DNA of 64,000 nt from positions 348,062 through 412,061 of the forward strand of contig NMRA01000178.1 of assembly GCA_002633005.1 (NCBI GenBank), given 5' to 3'. The DNA comes from Phoronis australis (Eukaryota > Phoronida > Phoronidae). This document shows positions 1 through 12,493 of the stretch, one piece after another. The position numbers and the translations under genes are program-made. The notes under the pieces are model-generated. The model was not told the origin of the DNA. It was given only the letters and a program-made list of their open reading frames with translations, and did no database searches. Positions within the stretch are counted from its first letter, which is position 1, and each line of letters opens with the position of its first letter.

Positions 1-83
1 TATCTGGCCGATTTAACCGGCGTGTTATTCTTACTGTATAAATACAGGACAGTATCGTAAACAAAAGTCATCGACAGTACAAA

Positions 84-1508
84 CACGGGTGAGAAACAAC
101 ATGACCGCCGGTCCTCTAAATCGAACTGACTCACCCAAAACAGGACCTCCGGGGATCAAATGGGACCGCTGCACCAGAAAATGGGACTGACGCACCTAAA
201 AACATGACAGCCCCACCACAAAACAGAACCGCCGGGCACTGAACATGACCGCCGGACAAAATGTAGTTATCAAGGCCTTTGTATGATACTGCGGGTTATG
301 ACGTAACCAGTCAGCTAGCTGTGTAAAGACTCGCCAAAATAAAGCTTGGTAGCACTGCGTTCTTGAGCTCCGTTTCATCCCCGAAATTTCCCACAGCCCG
401 GGTATAGTTCTGCTCGTCACCTCGTCGTGAAACTTATATCAACATGTAGAGCTACCGAGCGCAGCAGGCGCATTGCAAAGTCTAGGATTCAATGAACACT
501 CACCTTGCAGGTTACAGCCGCCTGAGTGAAAAACAATGAGTCATTTGTTTGCCTATTGTAACAAAAAAGTCTGTCACGCTCATGACATGAACATGCGACA
601 TTTCATAAAATTTTGCGACATCTTTCGGAAGATGATGACTCAACTTCGTATCAGCACGATTTGTTCTGAAATTCGGCTTACTGGTATTAAAATACTAAAA
701 ACTTATGACGAAATGAAACCAGTTACGATAATTTGTTGTGCCATGTATGCAACCTTGTAAAAGAGAAGAAGAGCTGACTGAAGAATCAGTGAAAAAAGGA
801 ACTGGTCAATGTAAGCCGACCTAAAAGAACGCATTTCAATTTTAGCAGCAGAATAATGACAGAACGACAATTTCTCCCATAAATAATTTAGTTCACTCAA
901 GGAAGAGTGTCGTTAATATCACTAATTCGGTGAAGATTTTATCATATGTTCAGTGTTTTACCCACATCGGCGCCAAGCTGTATATTTAGTATACAACTTT
1001 GCCGCACAAAGGCTAGTTATGATGCTTCACCCGAGAACCAGAACGCCCATTTTTGTTTCTTTATTTTTCTTGACTAAAACATCACATTGGAGAGAATGAT
1101 TTTCATTTTGTTCTAAAACTTACACAGTGGATAAAGTTATAATTATTTAGCTCAAAAGCGTGCAACGTGGTTGGTTTGTGGTTAAAACTCAAAAGCGCCG
1201 CGTGTTACAAAACGAAGTATCCTGTAGCGCACAAAAAGATTTCGTTGGCTTAATCGGCACAAGACCTGCACATGCATACGTATATAGCTCCATTGTATGA
1301 TCTGTGTAGGCCTACCAGTAATAAATCTTAGCTTGTTTGTCATTGCGGTTTCAATCCCCGGTGGTCATGTTCAGTCCCCGGCGGTCCTGTTTTCTGATGG
1401 GGCAGTCATGTTTTTAGGTGCGTCAGTCACATTTATCCCAGGAGGTCCTGTTTTGGGTGAGTCGGTCCGATTTAAGAGAACCGGCGGTCATGTTGTTTCG
1501 CACCCGTG
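84..1508. mobile_element. Foldback-type DNA element with about 170-bp inverted ends
   Basis: Positions 84-262 reappear in reverse complement at about 1350-1508, with only small mismatches and one short deletion. Both arms begin CACGGGTG and carry a head-to-tail run of short motifs such as AACATGACCGCCGG and ACAGGACC, so each arm is itself a degenerate minisatellite. The 1.1 kb between the arms has no convincing coding sequence; its short ORFs look random. Long inverted arms made of subrepeats are typical of foldback elements or long-TIR MITEs. No clear target-site duplication was found, so the outer limits are approximate. Confidence 0.65.
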
Positions 1509-1836
1509 AGAAAGATGTACTCCGAAAAGGCGCAACCACAATTTCTGGGATTCACATCTCCTGAACATAAATTCTAAGCACCAATTTGTCTGTACAACAG
1601 CCCACATTTACACTTCCTCCATCAGTCATGCCAGTTTGTTTGCGTAAAGCACTGCTTTTTGAGAATTCGACTGGCCAATCAGAAATGCCGGTGTAAAAAA
1701 ATTTCCCGAGGAAAATAGTGATACCTGCGTGCTGGCTACCACGTAGCGGCATGCAGGGAACCAGCGAGGCCTACATGTAGCGTGCGCTTCCTGGCCACGT
1801 GCTTTTAACACTGGTCAAATTTTTTATTAGTCTTTG

Positions 1837-2144
1837 ATTCGCGGTTTTCATGTGTACAAAGAAACCTGGATTACTGTTGGGGGAGATCTCTATGGGAAAG
1901 ATACAATACAATCCTGTAGATAAGTACGCTGTGTCTGTTCTGAAAGGCCTAACCATAGTGGAACACGTTCCTCGCAAGGTCATCAAAACTAATACGTTCG
2001 TTTTGAAGCACTGCGGAAGTTTGAAGTGTATAGTCATGGTTGAATACCATCACAGCGGCGAGGCTCATGGTCTACAAATTCCGTGCACAATAATTTTTTT
2101 CTGGACAGTCGGATATTATTGATAAATTGAAGACGTTACTGTAG
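1837..2144 (+). pseudogene. HIRAN-like domain protein, frameshifted copy
   Basis: The HIRAN-like pattern can be followed through three frames. It opens with RGFHVYKETW from 1840, continues as NPVDKYAVSVLKG, EHVPRKV and GLQIPCTIIF in the frame that is open from 1850, and closes with SGQSDIIDKLKTLL and a stop at 2142-2144. The second frame change falls in a seven-T run at 2094-2100. The NPxDxYAVxV and HVPRK motifs and the GLxIPC block are those of short HIRAN-like proteins that are multicopy in marine invertebrate genomes. HIRAN domains bind DNA 3' ends in helicase-like proteins, but the role of these short versions is unknown. Two frameshifts suggest a pseudogene; a sequencing error in the T run could explain only the second. 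Confidence 0.55.
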
Positions 2145-2312
2145 AATTTTAGAAAGGTAGGTTTGGCATTTTTCGCATGTATACACACGTTTATGGGGTG
2201 GGCGCTTACCTTAGCTAAGTCTGAAGACGCGTGGGGGGTGGGGTGTTTATAGGGGCATGAGCGCTCATTAGGGTGAGTACAGTAGCAGTTTTATACAACA
2301 AGTTTATTTCAG

Positions 2313-2422
2313 TTGAAGCTGGAAGTGCAAGTTTGACTGATGAACAGCATGCATACATCAACAAACTTAGTGACACTAGGACCAATAGCAATTCTGATGA
2401 CAATTTAGGCCATCAGATGTGA
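2313..2422 (+). CDS. Possible terminal exon, unidentified
   Basis: After a plausible acceptor (TTTATTTCAG, ending 2312), one frame stays open to TGA at 2420-2422. It reads as a polar, protein-like sequence including SLTDEQHAYINKLSD. No upstream exon with a matching phase was found and the family is not recognised, so this may be a chance reading frame. The minus strand here is less protein-like. Confidence 0.15.
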
Positions 2423-2792
2423 ATCGATAACAGAGGATGTCTACCACACAAACATGTACTGCTGTATTAAGTCAAAAGATGTATGGGTAAAATCTACGTA
2501 AACTGTGAACTTGAATTTCACTGTTGACCTGTCTCTGTGGAGAAAATCTGACACATGCATATATAACTTCATAAAAAACGTGAATGACAGTTTGGCAAAT
2601 TTATGTATGAACTGTATTTAGACTAAACAAGCATGGTACAATTATTTTACGTTCATTTGGTATTCTTTTGACAGTCCGTGAACTGTAAATTATGGCCCAG
2701 ACACAAGCAAACATCGCTCAACCACTGTTGTGTTCAGACCACAGTTCACCAGTAAACAAATGCCTGCTGTAGTAGCTGCCTAACATAAGATA

Positions 2793-3121
2793 CCTAAATT
2801 ACAGGTTAACGGACTCATAAACATGGTCACGGACGCATGAACACAGTTTACGGACAAAACGTAGATGTCTGCTGACCCAGGAAGCCGATAAGTCCGTGAC
2901 CCGTGTTTATGGCGTATTTATCGGAGTGAACCGTGTTTGGTGGTCCGTTAACCGTGTTTCTTTGCGTATGTGAGTCCGTGTCCCGTGTATTTGGATGAAT
3001 GGATCATGTTTTATGAGTCCGTTCCCGTGTTTGTGAGTCAGTGAACGGTGTTTGCAGGTACGCGAGTCGTGTTCATGAGTCCGTGACCTTGTTTATGAGT
3101 CTGTTAACCGTGTAGTTTAGG
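2793..3121. mobile_element. 329-bp MITE with minisatellite-like inverted ends and TA target duplication
   Basis: The ends are inverted copies of about 50 bp: CCTAAATTACAGGTTAACGG on the left, and CCTAAACTACACGGTTAAC when the right end is read in reverse. Both continue into CATAAACAWGGTCACGGAC. A TA dinucleotide flanks each end (2791-2792 and 3122-3123), as expected for a TA-targeting element. The interior is an irregular run of GAGTCCGTGACCCGTGTTTA-like units of roughly 25-30 bp. There is no coding capacity. Confidence 0.6.
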
Positions 3122-3123
3122 TA

Positions 3124-4077
3124 CCTTGTAACGTGTAGAGTGAAAAGAACATGAAAGCACATCACATTGCCATCTTTCAAAATTGTAGAACTCAACCACA
3201 TCTGCAGAAGATTCTTTTGAAACTGGGGCCTGTTTCACTAAACTGTTGTTTCTTCATGGTTTATCTGTCTGGGTGAAAACCAGCAAAGACACATTTTACA
3301 AACTATGACAGCTATGAAAGTTATGACAGGCACATGTGCCCCAGGCCTTTCAAATCTTCCACTGTATCTATTCAATTTCCCACAATGCCTCTAACAAACT
3401 TCATAAAACTGATTCCAATGTGTTTTGTTGACTCCCAGTGGCTAGTGGCTTCAGTGTTTACATTGTCTAGGACTTGACAAAGGATGTCCTGTAGGGACCT
3501 GGTCAGAGTAAGGTAACACTGACCAGATGGTCAGTGGAATGAACCAAGTCAGGTCAGTGGAATGCACTGAGTCAGGTTAATGGAGTTAGTCTCAGTCCAA
3601 TACAGACTGCATTATTTATACAATCCACAGCTGCCTTAAGACAACTTTTTGACAGAATAATTTGCTGTAAAACTGAGTCTACTCTGAGTTCACTGCTGTC
3701 TTAAACTACGGCAAGTGATCAGGGTCAAAATACACAAAGACATAAAAAACAAGACAACCTAGTCCCAGTAAATAGAAGAAACTGTTTATGAAACATACAA
3801 AACTTATTTACAACTAGCAAGTCATTTCAGTCACATGAACCTTGCGAACAGACAGCATCGAGACAGTTAAGGACGGACAATTAGAATGAAAAGACATTTA
3901 TGAGGATCAGTTGCAAAAGAAACGGACACTATAGAACCAAAAAGAGCGTTTTGAACACACAACAGTTTTGAATGAACAAGGCAGTTTGGAATAAACCACA
4001 CAGTTCCCAATGAACAAGAAGAAACCTAACAAACAGCAGAGGGTGGTATTTCACGAAGAAACCAAACACGCAGAAAT

Positions 4078-4080
<3 letters not shown>
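3124..4080. other. Non-coding stretch
   Basis: No supported gene. Positions 3490-3600 hold a loose run of GGTCAGTGGAATG-like units, too degenerate to call a defined array. The rest is AT-rich unique sequence. Confidence 0.5.

Positions 4081-4120
<40 letters not shown>
4081..4120. repeat. (TG)20 microsatellite
   Basis: Twenty uninterrupted TG units. The flanks continue as GCGCGGGTGTGTG, so the perfect tract is embedded in a slightly longer TG-rich region. Confidence 0.97.
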
Positions 4121-4122
<2 letters not shown>

Positions 4123-4700
4123 CGCGGGTGTGTGCCGGCAATCTGGTCGTAAACATATGGTCCGTAAATAAGCCACAACAGTATTCTGAATCATATTGTC
4201 ATTTTATTTGATACCAAATGTTCCCTTTGTGCAAGTATGTCTTGTTCATTTTAATGAACGCCATCTTTTGCAATGAATAACAAACATGCATGTCTGATGA
4301 GACAGCCATTTTAAAAATATCAACATGCTCTTTCAACTAATGACAAGTTTGTTCGATAAGACTGTCTAGTTAATCACATTTAAAATGAACGACTTTGTTT
4401 ACAATATGTCTCGTTTGTTTCATGACTAGACTTGATTTCTGGCGAATGACATGTTCATCCAACAAGATTGTCTTGTTCATTCAAGAAACCAGCTCAGGTG
4501 TTTCTTGAATAAACAATACAACTTGTTCGTTTCATTTAGTCTAATTTGACCCGATCATCTGCCATGCTGAACGCCACCATCAACTAAATTAAATGTAAAT
4601 TAGGTTTCAATGGCAGCTGGTAAAATGATGAGCACACAACAGACAGCATCCCTTAAATGTCAAAATTATCTTCTGCAATCCCAGTTTCATAACAAAAGTT
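4121..4700. other. Non-coding stretch
   Basis: AT-rich sequence with repeated CTTGTTCATT / AATGAAC words at irregular spacing between about 4240 and 4540. No gene supported. Confidence 0.4.
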
Positions 4701-5119
4701 CAGGGTTACCATAGAATCATACGCACGAGCATCGCATCTTACCCACGCACCACCTATGAACCTATGAATCATGAATACAAACCCATGAATCATGCAGATG
4801 AACCCAAAAATCAAGCGTATGAACAAAAATCATACGCATGAACCACAAAAATCACGCAAACACAAATCATACGCATGAGCATTTGAATCATATGCACGAA
4901 CCACCAAACGATGGAGTGTTCATGCCTGTGATTCGATGCTGGCGTGTACGATTTTGTGTTCATACGTAGGATTTTTGCGGTTCGTGAGCATTTTTGTTGG
5001 CATGTGTGATTTTTAGGTTGGTATGCATGATTCATCGGTTCGTATACATGATTCATGGCTTCGTAAGTGGTTTGTGCGTAAGATGCCATGATCGTGAGTA
5101 TGATTCTATGGTGCCCCTG
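4701..5119. mobile_element. 419-bp MITE with AAAGTT target duplication, inside intron 2 of the chromodomain gene
   Basis: The left end CAGGGTTACCATAGAATCAT matches the right end read in reverse, CAGGGGCACCATAGAATCAT, and similarity continues for about 45 bp. A direct repeat AAAGTT flanks the element on both sides (4695-4700 and 5120-5125). The left half is a run of ATCATACGCATGAACCAC-like units and the right half carries the same unit inverted, giving a mirror-image minisatellite. The element lies about 70 bp beyond the exon 2 donor of the chromodomain gene. Confidence 0.7.
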
Positions 5120-5188
5120 AAAGTTTACAAAACAGTAAACATTGAGCATAACATATGGCCTCTTCCTCATGAAGTCACGTGACTTTAC

Positions 5189-5332
5189 CTCCTTGCGTTG
5201 TTCTTTCTTACGTTGTTGTTCCTCTTCGTATGCTGTGATCAAGTCCTTACAACTGTCCAGATGATCTACGGGTTCCCATGTGTCCCAGCTAGGGCTGTAG
5301 CTGGCCCAGCGCACCTTGTAACGAGTCTCCCC
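5189..5332 (-). CDS. Chromodomain protein, exon 2
   Basis: This 48-codon exon begins in phase 0 after an acceptor ending TTTTAG and ends in phase 0 at the donor GAG|GTAAAG. It encodes most of a chromodomain: GETRYKVRWASYSPS, WDTWEP, HLDSC, then a basic and acidic helix rich in E, Q, R and K (EEEQQRKKEQRK). Joined to exon 1 it gives the standard fold with a full aromatic cage: Y34 from exon 1, W55 and Y58 from this exon. Such domains read methylated histone H3 lysines in the nucleus. The DTWEP signature and polar C-terminal helix fit HP1, CDY or MPP8-type readers; without the later exons the subfamily cannot be fixed. No 3' exon was recognised between 1 and 5188. Confidence 0.85.
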
Positions 5333-8300
5333 CTAAAAGTGCACACAGAACACATTATGCAATCTCGCTGTTGGTCAACATACCAACTAAAACAAATGTT
5401 TGGCACAAGATGACTAAACTGTCCCCCACTGGCTCAGGACATGGGAGACGCCCCACCCACACCTCCGTGTAAAGTGTATTTTCTAAAGCATCCTTCAAGG
5501 AATATTGCACCAACGGCATTTTCAAATCTGTGACCTAGAAAGTGATGTCAAGGTCACCAAATTCCAGGGGCATTTGAAGATCCCCCCACCCATAACTTGA
5601 TGCAAGATATGAACAAAACCTGAACAGTCTTTATCGAGATATTGCACAAACAACTTCAGTGAGTTGTAACAAAAAAATGCTCCACATTCCCTTGATGAAC
5701 ATTCTAAATTTAGATCATACTTGTTAAAAACAATCTTTCTGTAATCTGAGCCCCTTGCACACAATACTCGAACTTGACGAATTATCATAATAAATGTTGA
5801 AAATAAAACCTCCACACTGCCACATCACACCATACAGTGACAATTAAGTAAAAAAACATCAACTAGAATACCGTCAGACCTAACCACAGAAACAATGAAT
5901 GACCACTTAGTCTCCAAGTGAGCAGTAGCATTATGGACAAAAACTAACCATAGAGTAAAAACTTATCAATTATCAAAATAGCCCTTTGTTAAATTTCAAG
6001 GGCTTTGGTCATTGTGAATGCCCAGTTTTTTTCAAAATACTGTAGTAGCTGCGGTACAGATCTTGAATAATGTTGGAAAATTAACTTGGTGTTTGTTGCA
6101 CATCCTTCAATGACAAAATGAGAAAATAAAATTTCACTTGTCTGGCCCATTGTGTCTTAAATTGACGAGATTTCAATGCATTAAAAAAACTTTTTCAATG
6201 AGCCTTTTATTTCTACTGCAGTAAAATGTAAAAGATTAAAAAAGAAATTTAGGAGACCAATCAATAGCCGTCCATACTCTGCGCTTCCACTTCTCTGAGT
6301 GTAGACTCATATACTGAAGTCTTCATCAGAGACCTCATTTATTCATGTACAGAAATGGCTGTTAAAATCAACGTTTTTCTAAATATCATTATTCTATAGT
6401 TCAAAGATAAACTGCTCTCCTAAAAATAATCTAAACTGTTGCCAAGTTCAGTCGACTCCACTACAACTAATACAATGCCAACAATATCAATATCGAATAA
6501 ATTTGATGCCAAGAAAATCACGTGCTAAGTAGGTGAATAATTAGTCTAACGACAAAATTAGACTTTAGAAAAATTACAAGCTTAGACCAGGATTTCACAC
6601 CTTAGCAACAAAGAAGTAGACTAAAACAAGTGCCTAAGCAATGCTGAGGCCATGCAACGTGTATGTTAATTAACAACTTTTACAACTGAAAATCTATCTT
6701 CACCAAGGAATGCTCCCAGGTACTCTAATACAGTAACTAAGGCTAAGAGGAAGCCTGCACTCAGTGCTAGCCAGGCTAGGCAGGTTCTCAATATGCTGCA
6801 CATGCAATCCCAGATCAATATTAGCATTGTAAATATGACAACATAATTAAACATGCCACCACCAGCAGCCTGTTATGCACTCAAGGCATGGTCAGTGTGG
6901 TCAGTGTGGTCAGTGACCTTGCCCACACAACAGGGAAACAGTGATCTTCAAGGCATGCTCTTTTTGAAAAGCTCCAAGTCACATTTTTAAGATATGAGTC
7001 CTGTTTTATGAAAGACCAAGGTTTTCATGGTACGTTTCACGAAACTTACATTAAAATAATAAAAATAAAATCACGAATAGAGTAATATTTCTGTAAACCC
7101 ACAAGTGGTGCTTCAGGAAGTCTAAGGGTGCTCTCAAACAAATACATTTCCTGTACCATCTTGAAAACGGAAAACATGAATGGGCACACACTTACCAGTG
7201 CGTAAACCGAGTTTAACAACAACCCTGCATAACGATACCTTGAGAGGCCCGTGTTTTCGCCCAAATTGCAACTAACTAAAGAACAGGCCATTTGGACTTT
7301 TTTTTACAGTAAAAGAATAGCGAATGTAGAGTCTAAAATGTGCTACGAAATTCAAACTTTATTAGTCAAAACAAAAACATTTGACAGTCAATCAAAATCA
7401 AGTTCTAAGTCCATGTGCAATGTGTTGAACTGTCACAATGCAGTCAAGAGACTTAGGAGAAATTTAACACAAGCTTAATGAGAAGGTTGAATCTTGAGTA
7501 CACACAGTGAATAGCTTTCAAATCAATGACACTGGAGCCTGCTGGGAATGACAAGTTACATATGTTGCAGAAACCAAATAGCATTACACACACAGTTATC
7601 TGCATAACTGGCATTCTGAAGGTTAACATCTACAGATTCAAGTTTGGGCATCAGAGCACAAATAATGCACTGAGATCCAGGAGACCACGGGCTCAAAACT
7701 GGTCAAAATTGGCTAAAAAGCAAAAATTGAATTACGCCTTTTACTTTCAAAAAATTATCTTCACAATATTCTTCACTTTTTAACAGTATTCTATTTCCAA
7801 TACTATCAAGAACGTTGAAACCATCACCAACTCAAAAACAACTCACTTCCGGGCATAATGCTAAGCATAGCGTGAAGTCGACAAATTCAGTTGAGGTGTT
7901 GTCCAGAGTTTGAGGCGAATAATTCACCCTTGCTCCATTTCAACCTAAAGTACACAGTCAAAAAACATTGCTTGTGTTTGCGTGGGGACTGGGTCTTGTC
8001 AGTTTTTGCCAAACAATTCCTACTCCCAGTCTACTTACAGTTTCATAACCAGCGACTTTGTCAAACAAAATCTGAGGTCGCATAGGCAACCATCAGTTTC
8101 TTGGGGTTAGTCAACCCTGAAATTTCTATGACAGATGAGTAAGGTAATTTTTAAACCTGAAGCCCTTCATTCAATTATTCAACACTGACAGCAAAATAAC
8201 AGCAAAATGCCCCTTTAGCAAACAAGACTCTATTCTCTAAACCTATCGTATTATGATACAGGCACATCCCCATCAACAAAAGAAAGCATTTACAGCAAAT

Positions 8301-11300
8301 TCATTACATTTTTCATCAGCTTGAGCAACTAAACTACTGGGCCAGTTGTACTGAAAACCAATAATCCATGGTTTGTGATCCATAGGTTGTTGAAGGAGGA
8401 AGTTTGTCACTGACTTTAGATGCTGTGCAGTCTAGTCTGTTCTACTTCAGTAAGCCTGGCTTTACAGCCAATGTAAACATCATCCACACTCCACATGTCA
8501 ATTTGTCTAGTGAAATGCACTTGAGTGAATTAAGCCTTGTGGTAGATCATCAAATCAAACCTAGTGCTGGTGAGTGACTGCTAGTATTGGACAAACCCGA
8601 AGTACACTGCTAACCTGGTGGAAAATTCTTCTTTCCAACCATGTGCATATTTCAACCAAAATTATGTAAACAGTTCTGATGTGCATATTTCAACCAAAGT
8701 TATGTAAACAATTCCAGGGGTTTTCTTGGTTCAACTTTCCCAGTTCGGTATCAATAAAACCAGTCCTGGATCACCAATAAAAAGCAACTAAAGATGCCCA
8801 TATCTCAGAGATGATATTTAAGAAATGTTACAGCTCATCTAGTCAAACATAAACCAGGCATTAAATTCAAACACTTTTGTAGTTTTGTTTACAGATTTGG
8901 AACAGTAGCACAGTAAAAGTCGATTTGTAGTGGTATCGAAATTTGTTGCAAATACTTAAGCAACAGGTCAAAAGCTGTCATATATTGTGAATAATTATTT
9001 TCACAGTTGCGTGCTTAATGATGGGCTGCAGTAAATACTTCTGTTGTTTAATTCAAATTTTGTTGAAAACATGACTAAACTTTTTGTTTGAAAGCTTGGT
9101 ACAGTTGCTCGTAGTGTCAAAACAATCTCCTTTCTTCAGGTGTCCAGCTAAGTAGCAAAACACCGAGAGACATAACAAACAAACAAATTAAAACACTAGG
9201 TATATTTCGAGACTGCATGTCTCATCCTCAGACAATAAGTAGAATGAACGTGTATGTAGCGAAATAAACAGTGAAATACACGTGACAGCGGGAAGAGAGG
9301 CATACAAGCAGAGAGTGTGAATGCAACACAGGGTAGGAAGTCCACAAGCCTATCAAAACAGAGCCAACGTGCGGTAATAATCAAAATGTCGCTGCAGTAA
9401 ATACTTGCACTGTACAATGTTATAATCATAAAACACTTTGATTTCATTGCCATGCACTGGTATCCAACTACAGTAAATACTCGTACTGTACTATAATCAT
9501 ACATTCAAAACACTGTGTTTTCACTGGGGTGCACACTCATCAAACTGCAGTAAATACTTGTATTGTACTATAATCATACAAAACATTTTGCTTCCCTTGT
9601 GGTGCACTGACCAGAGTGATCTGGAACTGGCAACCTGGGAAATGAACTTTGTTTGGCATTTATGTTAAAAGTCTTGGTGTTACATCTTAAAATGTTTTAT
9701 ACGGACAAAAAGAGTATGAACAAAACACTCTGAATCACTACCAAATTCACTAACTTTGATTGAAAATTTAATGTACTTCCTAACATTCTAGGTGATGAAA
9801 CTAGGTAATTTAACTAGGTCTGGTAGAAATACCACCAAAATTCTTTCAGTGACTTAGATATCCAACAGCTTCTCTTCAACTTTCAAATTTGGTACAAGGA
9901 TAGATCTAGAACACCACTGGATGACCATGAAGCAACTTTATCTATTCCTTCAAAGTATTTCCATTACCTAGTAGTAAATAATCGGCAAAGAAATCTGGAT
10001 CTGACGCGATCTACAACTGGCACTGACAGTAAGTGCAGTAAAAACTTCATCAGCTTGAAGTTAGCTGCACTGTCCATAGGGGTCTATGCATTGCTAATGG
10101 CAAGAGGGCTTGAGCATTTCGGTAATAGGCAATGTGGCCAATTGCTACACATATCATTTTATGCTGGTACCTGTTAATGGCAAATTGATACAAACTATGA
10201 ATACCTTCCTTTTCCAGCTGAATAGTGGCTTCATATTTACTTGACTGTACAGCTTCACACAAAAATCAAGGAAATAATAAATATTTTCAGCATATCAAGA
10301 AAATAATTAGAGGAAGCACAATCTAAGCAGAGACATACATTCAATGGAACGTCACCTAGGCAACTAGAAACTCATGGATCGCTGGTTGTGGCTTACACAG
10401 GTGGACTTTCTTCAAAAGATTTCGTTAAGTAGAGTATGACAAAATTCTTGAGTTTGGGGAAAGTGGAAAAAATTATTATTTTGCTTGAGGTAAGGGCTTC
10501 AACCAAATTTTAGAAGTAGGCAATATTCGTGGTCTCAAAATCAGAAATTACGATCAATGACAACTGATGACTCAGCTCAATGTTGCACACTATGAAAATG
10601 TTGGATTAGCAGAGCCATTTCCAACGATTTTATGAACTGCCAATTTACTTCCAGGTTCTATCATTTTCAGGAATTTTAGAAATATGACAAAGCCTAAATT
10701 GACCATATCCCAATCTAGAATAAAGAAAATTCAATTTATTTTTGAATTTCTGTGTCCTAAATTTTAGGGACTGTTCAAAACTGGAGAATATTTACTGTAT
10801 CCAGGGCTTGGAACGACCAATGAGTGCAGTGACAAAAAAGAGGAAAATTTTCCAAGTGATTTATTGTTCCAAAAAGGCTTCTGTGATAGAAATATTTTTT
10901 GTGTTGTAAAATTTAAGTGAAATAAATGTTTTTGTATGTGAATAAAGTCAAAATAATGATAAAAAGACGAAAAAACTGGAAATCAAATATAAAGAGAAAA
11001 GCGAAACCAAAAGAGGAAATCCTCTTAAGAGAGGAAAATTCCAAGCTCTGCGTAACATCTAGGCATCAATTTTTAAGGCTTATCAAGAACTGGAGAAAAA
11101 CTTGGAAAACTTGACAACATTCTTGTAGAGTAGTGCGCCAGTTCCAAATCAAACCTACAGCACTGGTGAGCGAGTGTTGGTAATAGATAGCTCCAGAGTA
11201 TGCTATCCTGGTAGAAAATTTCTACTTCTTTCTCATGATATGCATGTTTATATGGTAATTAACCAATTTAAGGAACAGTAGATAATTTTGCATTTTGATC

Positions 11301-12493
11301 AACTCACCTACAATGTGAGCTCTGACTCAAAGAATCCATTTCCGTTTAACACAATAAAAACAGCTGAGGAAGCTTGTATCTCAAGAGTTGAGTTGATACT
11401 TAAAAAAAATATTTCAGCTCATCAAACATCGATGAGAAACTAAGTTCAGACACTTTTTGTAATTTATATTTTTGGGAAAGTACCGTAAACTCCCACTCGT
11501 GCTTAATTTGTGGCAGAGCCCTCAATCCCTCGATTTTGAAGCCGAAAATCGTTCACCGAATAAGAAATTTTCACCACATCAAAAATACATCTTACACACA
11601 AAATTATCACCTAAAAAGTACTTACTTTCTTCAGCAAACCTTTCTGGTTCTATACATAGCTTTGCTAAAGCATGTCTATAGAAATTAAGATGACTTTGAC
11701 GATGAATTCTAAATCCACTTTTTTGGTTGCCATTAACCTTTTCACCGTGCAATAACCACAAATTATTTTAACTGACATCATGTGAGTTAGTCAAGGACAA
11801 GCGCGAGACTGAGCGAAGCACGTGACCTGGAACATATGATACTTGCAAAAAGTAGCATGGGAAGTTATCAGGCAGAATTTGTAAGATTGCGTCCCTTGGA
11901 CTTTTTGTTCGTCAACAGGCGTGATTTCACTTAATTTCCTCGCTATGGCAACTGGGAAGTTCGAACGAACCATGACAAATTTTCATGGATATAATGTTGA
12001 ATTATGCTGACCTAATTGTCTCCATAGATAGTCATGGTATGTGTTAATTGTAACTCCGTGTCATGTGTATAATGCATGTTTCATTCGATGTTATTCACTG
12101 TATTCTGAGATGATTACCTTTTCATGGGTGTGTGTTATCACTCCTGTATGCCTGTGGCATTACAGAGCGATGAAATTGCCTAAGCCAAGGTTAATCATTG
12201 TTTGCAGAAAACCTGCCAGTGCCAGCGGCAGTGGCTGTGACACTGCACAGGTTTGATATATCGTCGTCTAATACTTGACCACCATTTATATCAAAAGGTT
12301 CCCAAAATTGCGACAGCTTCAGCCGAAATGAAAGCACAAAAGTTGATTCTCTTTCTAGACTGTATGTAAATTATCATATGACCTTGCCATCGAAAAGCCG
12401 AACCGCACAGAATCGCAGACCATTTGGCAGAAAATCTCGAGAAAAGAACGCGTCATTTACCTTGAAGTTGCACAAATTCTAAACGAAACTTAC
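5333..12493 (-). other. Intron 1 of the chromodomain gene
   Basis: The intron runs from the donor GTAAGT at 12493-12488 to the acceptor TTTTAG just before 5332. It contains only short random ORFs, a 9-bp triplication at 6890-6916 (GGTCAGTGT), a 38-bp tandem duplication around 8641-8717, and the 76-bp array at 9392-9610. Nothing else in it was recognised on either strand. Confidence 0.7.
9392..9610. repeat. Three-unit tandem repeat of about 76 bp
   Basis: Units start at 9392, 9468 and 9545, each with CTRCAGTAAATACT followed by a TGTACTATAATCATA block and AAAACA. Spacing is 76 and 77 bp. It lies in the chromodomain gene intron. Confidence 0.75.

Noticed and set aside
4811-5188. Continuation of the chromodomain exon 2 frame into intron 2
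   Set aside because: The tail encodes the MITE's repeats (QPKNHTCQQK-like); the GAG|GTAAAG donor ends the exon before it.
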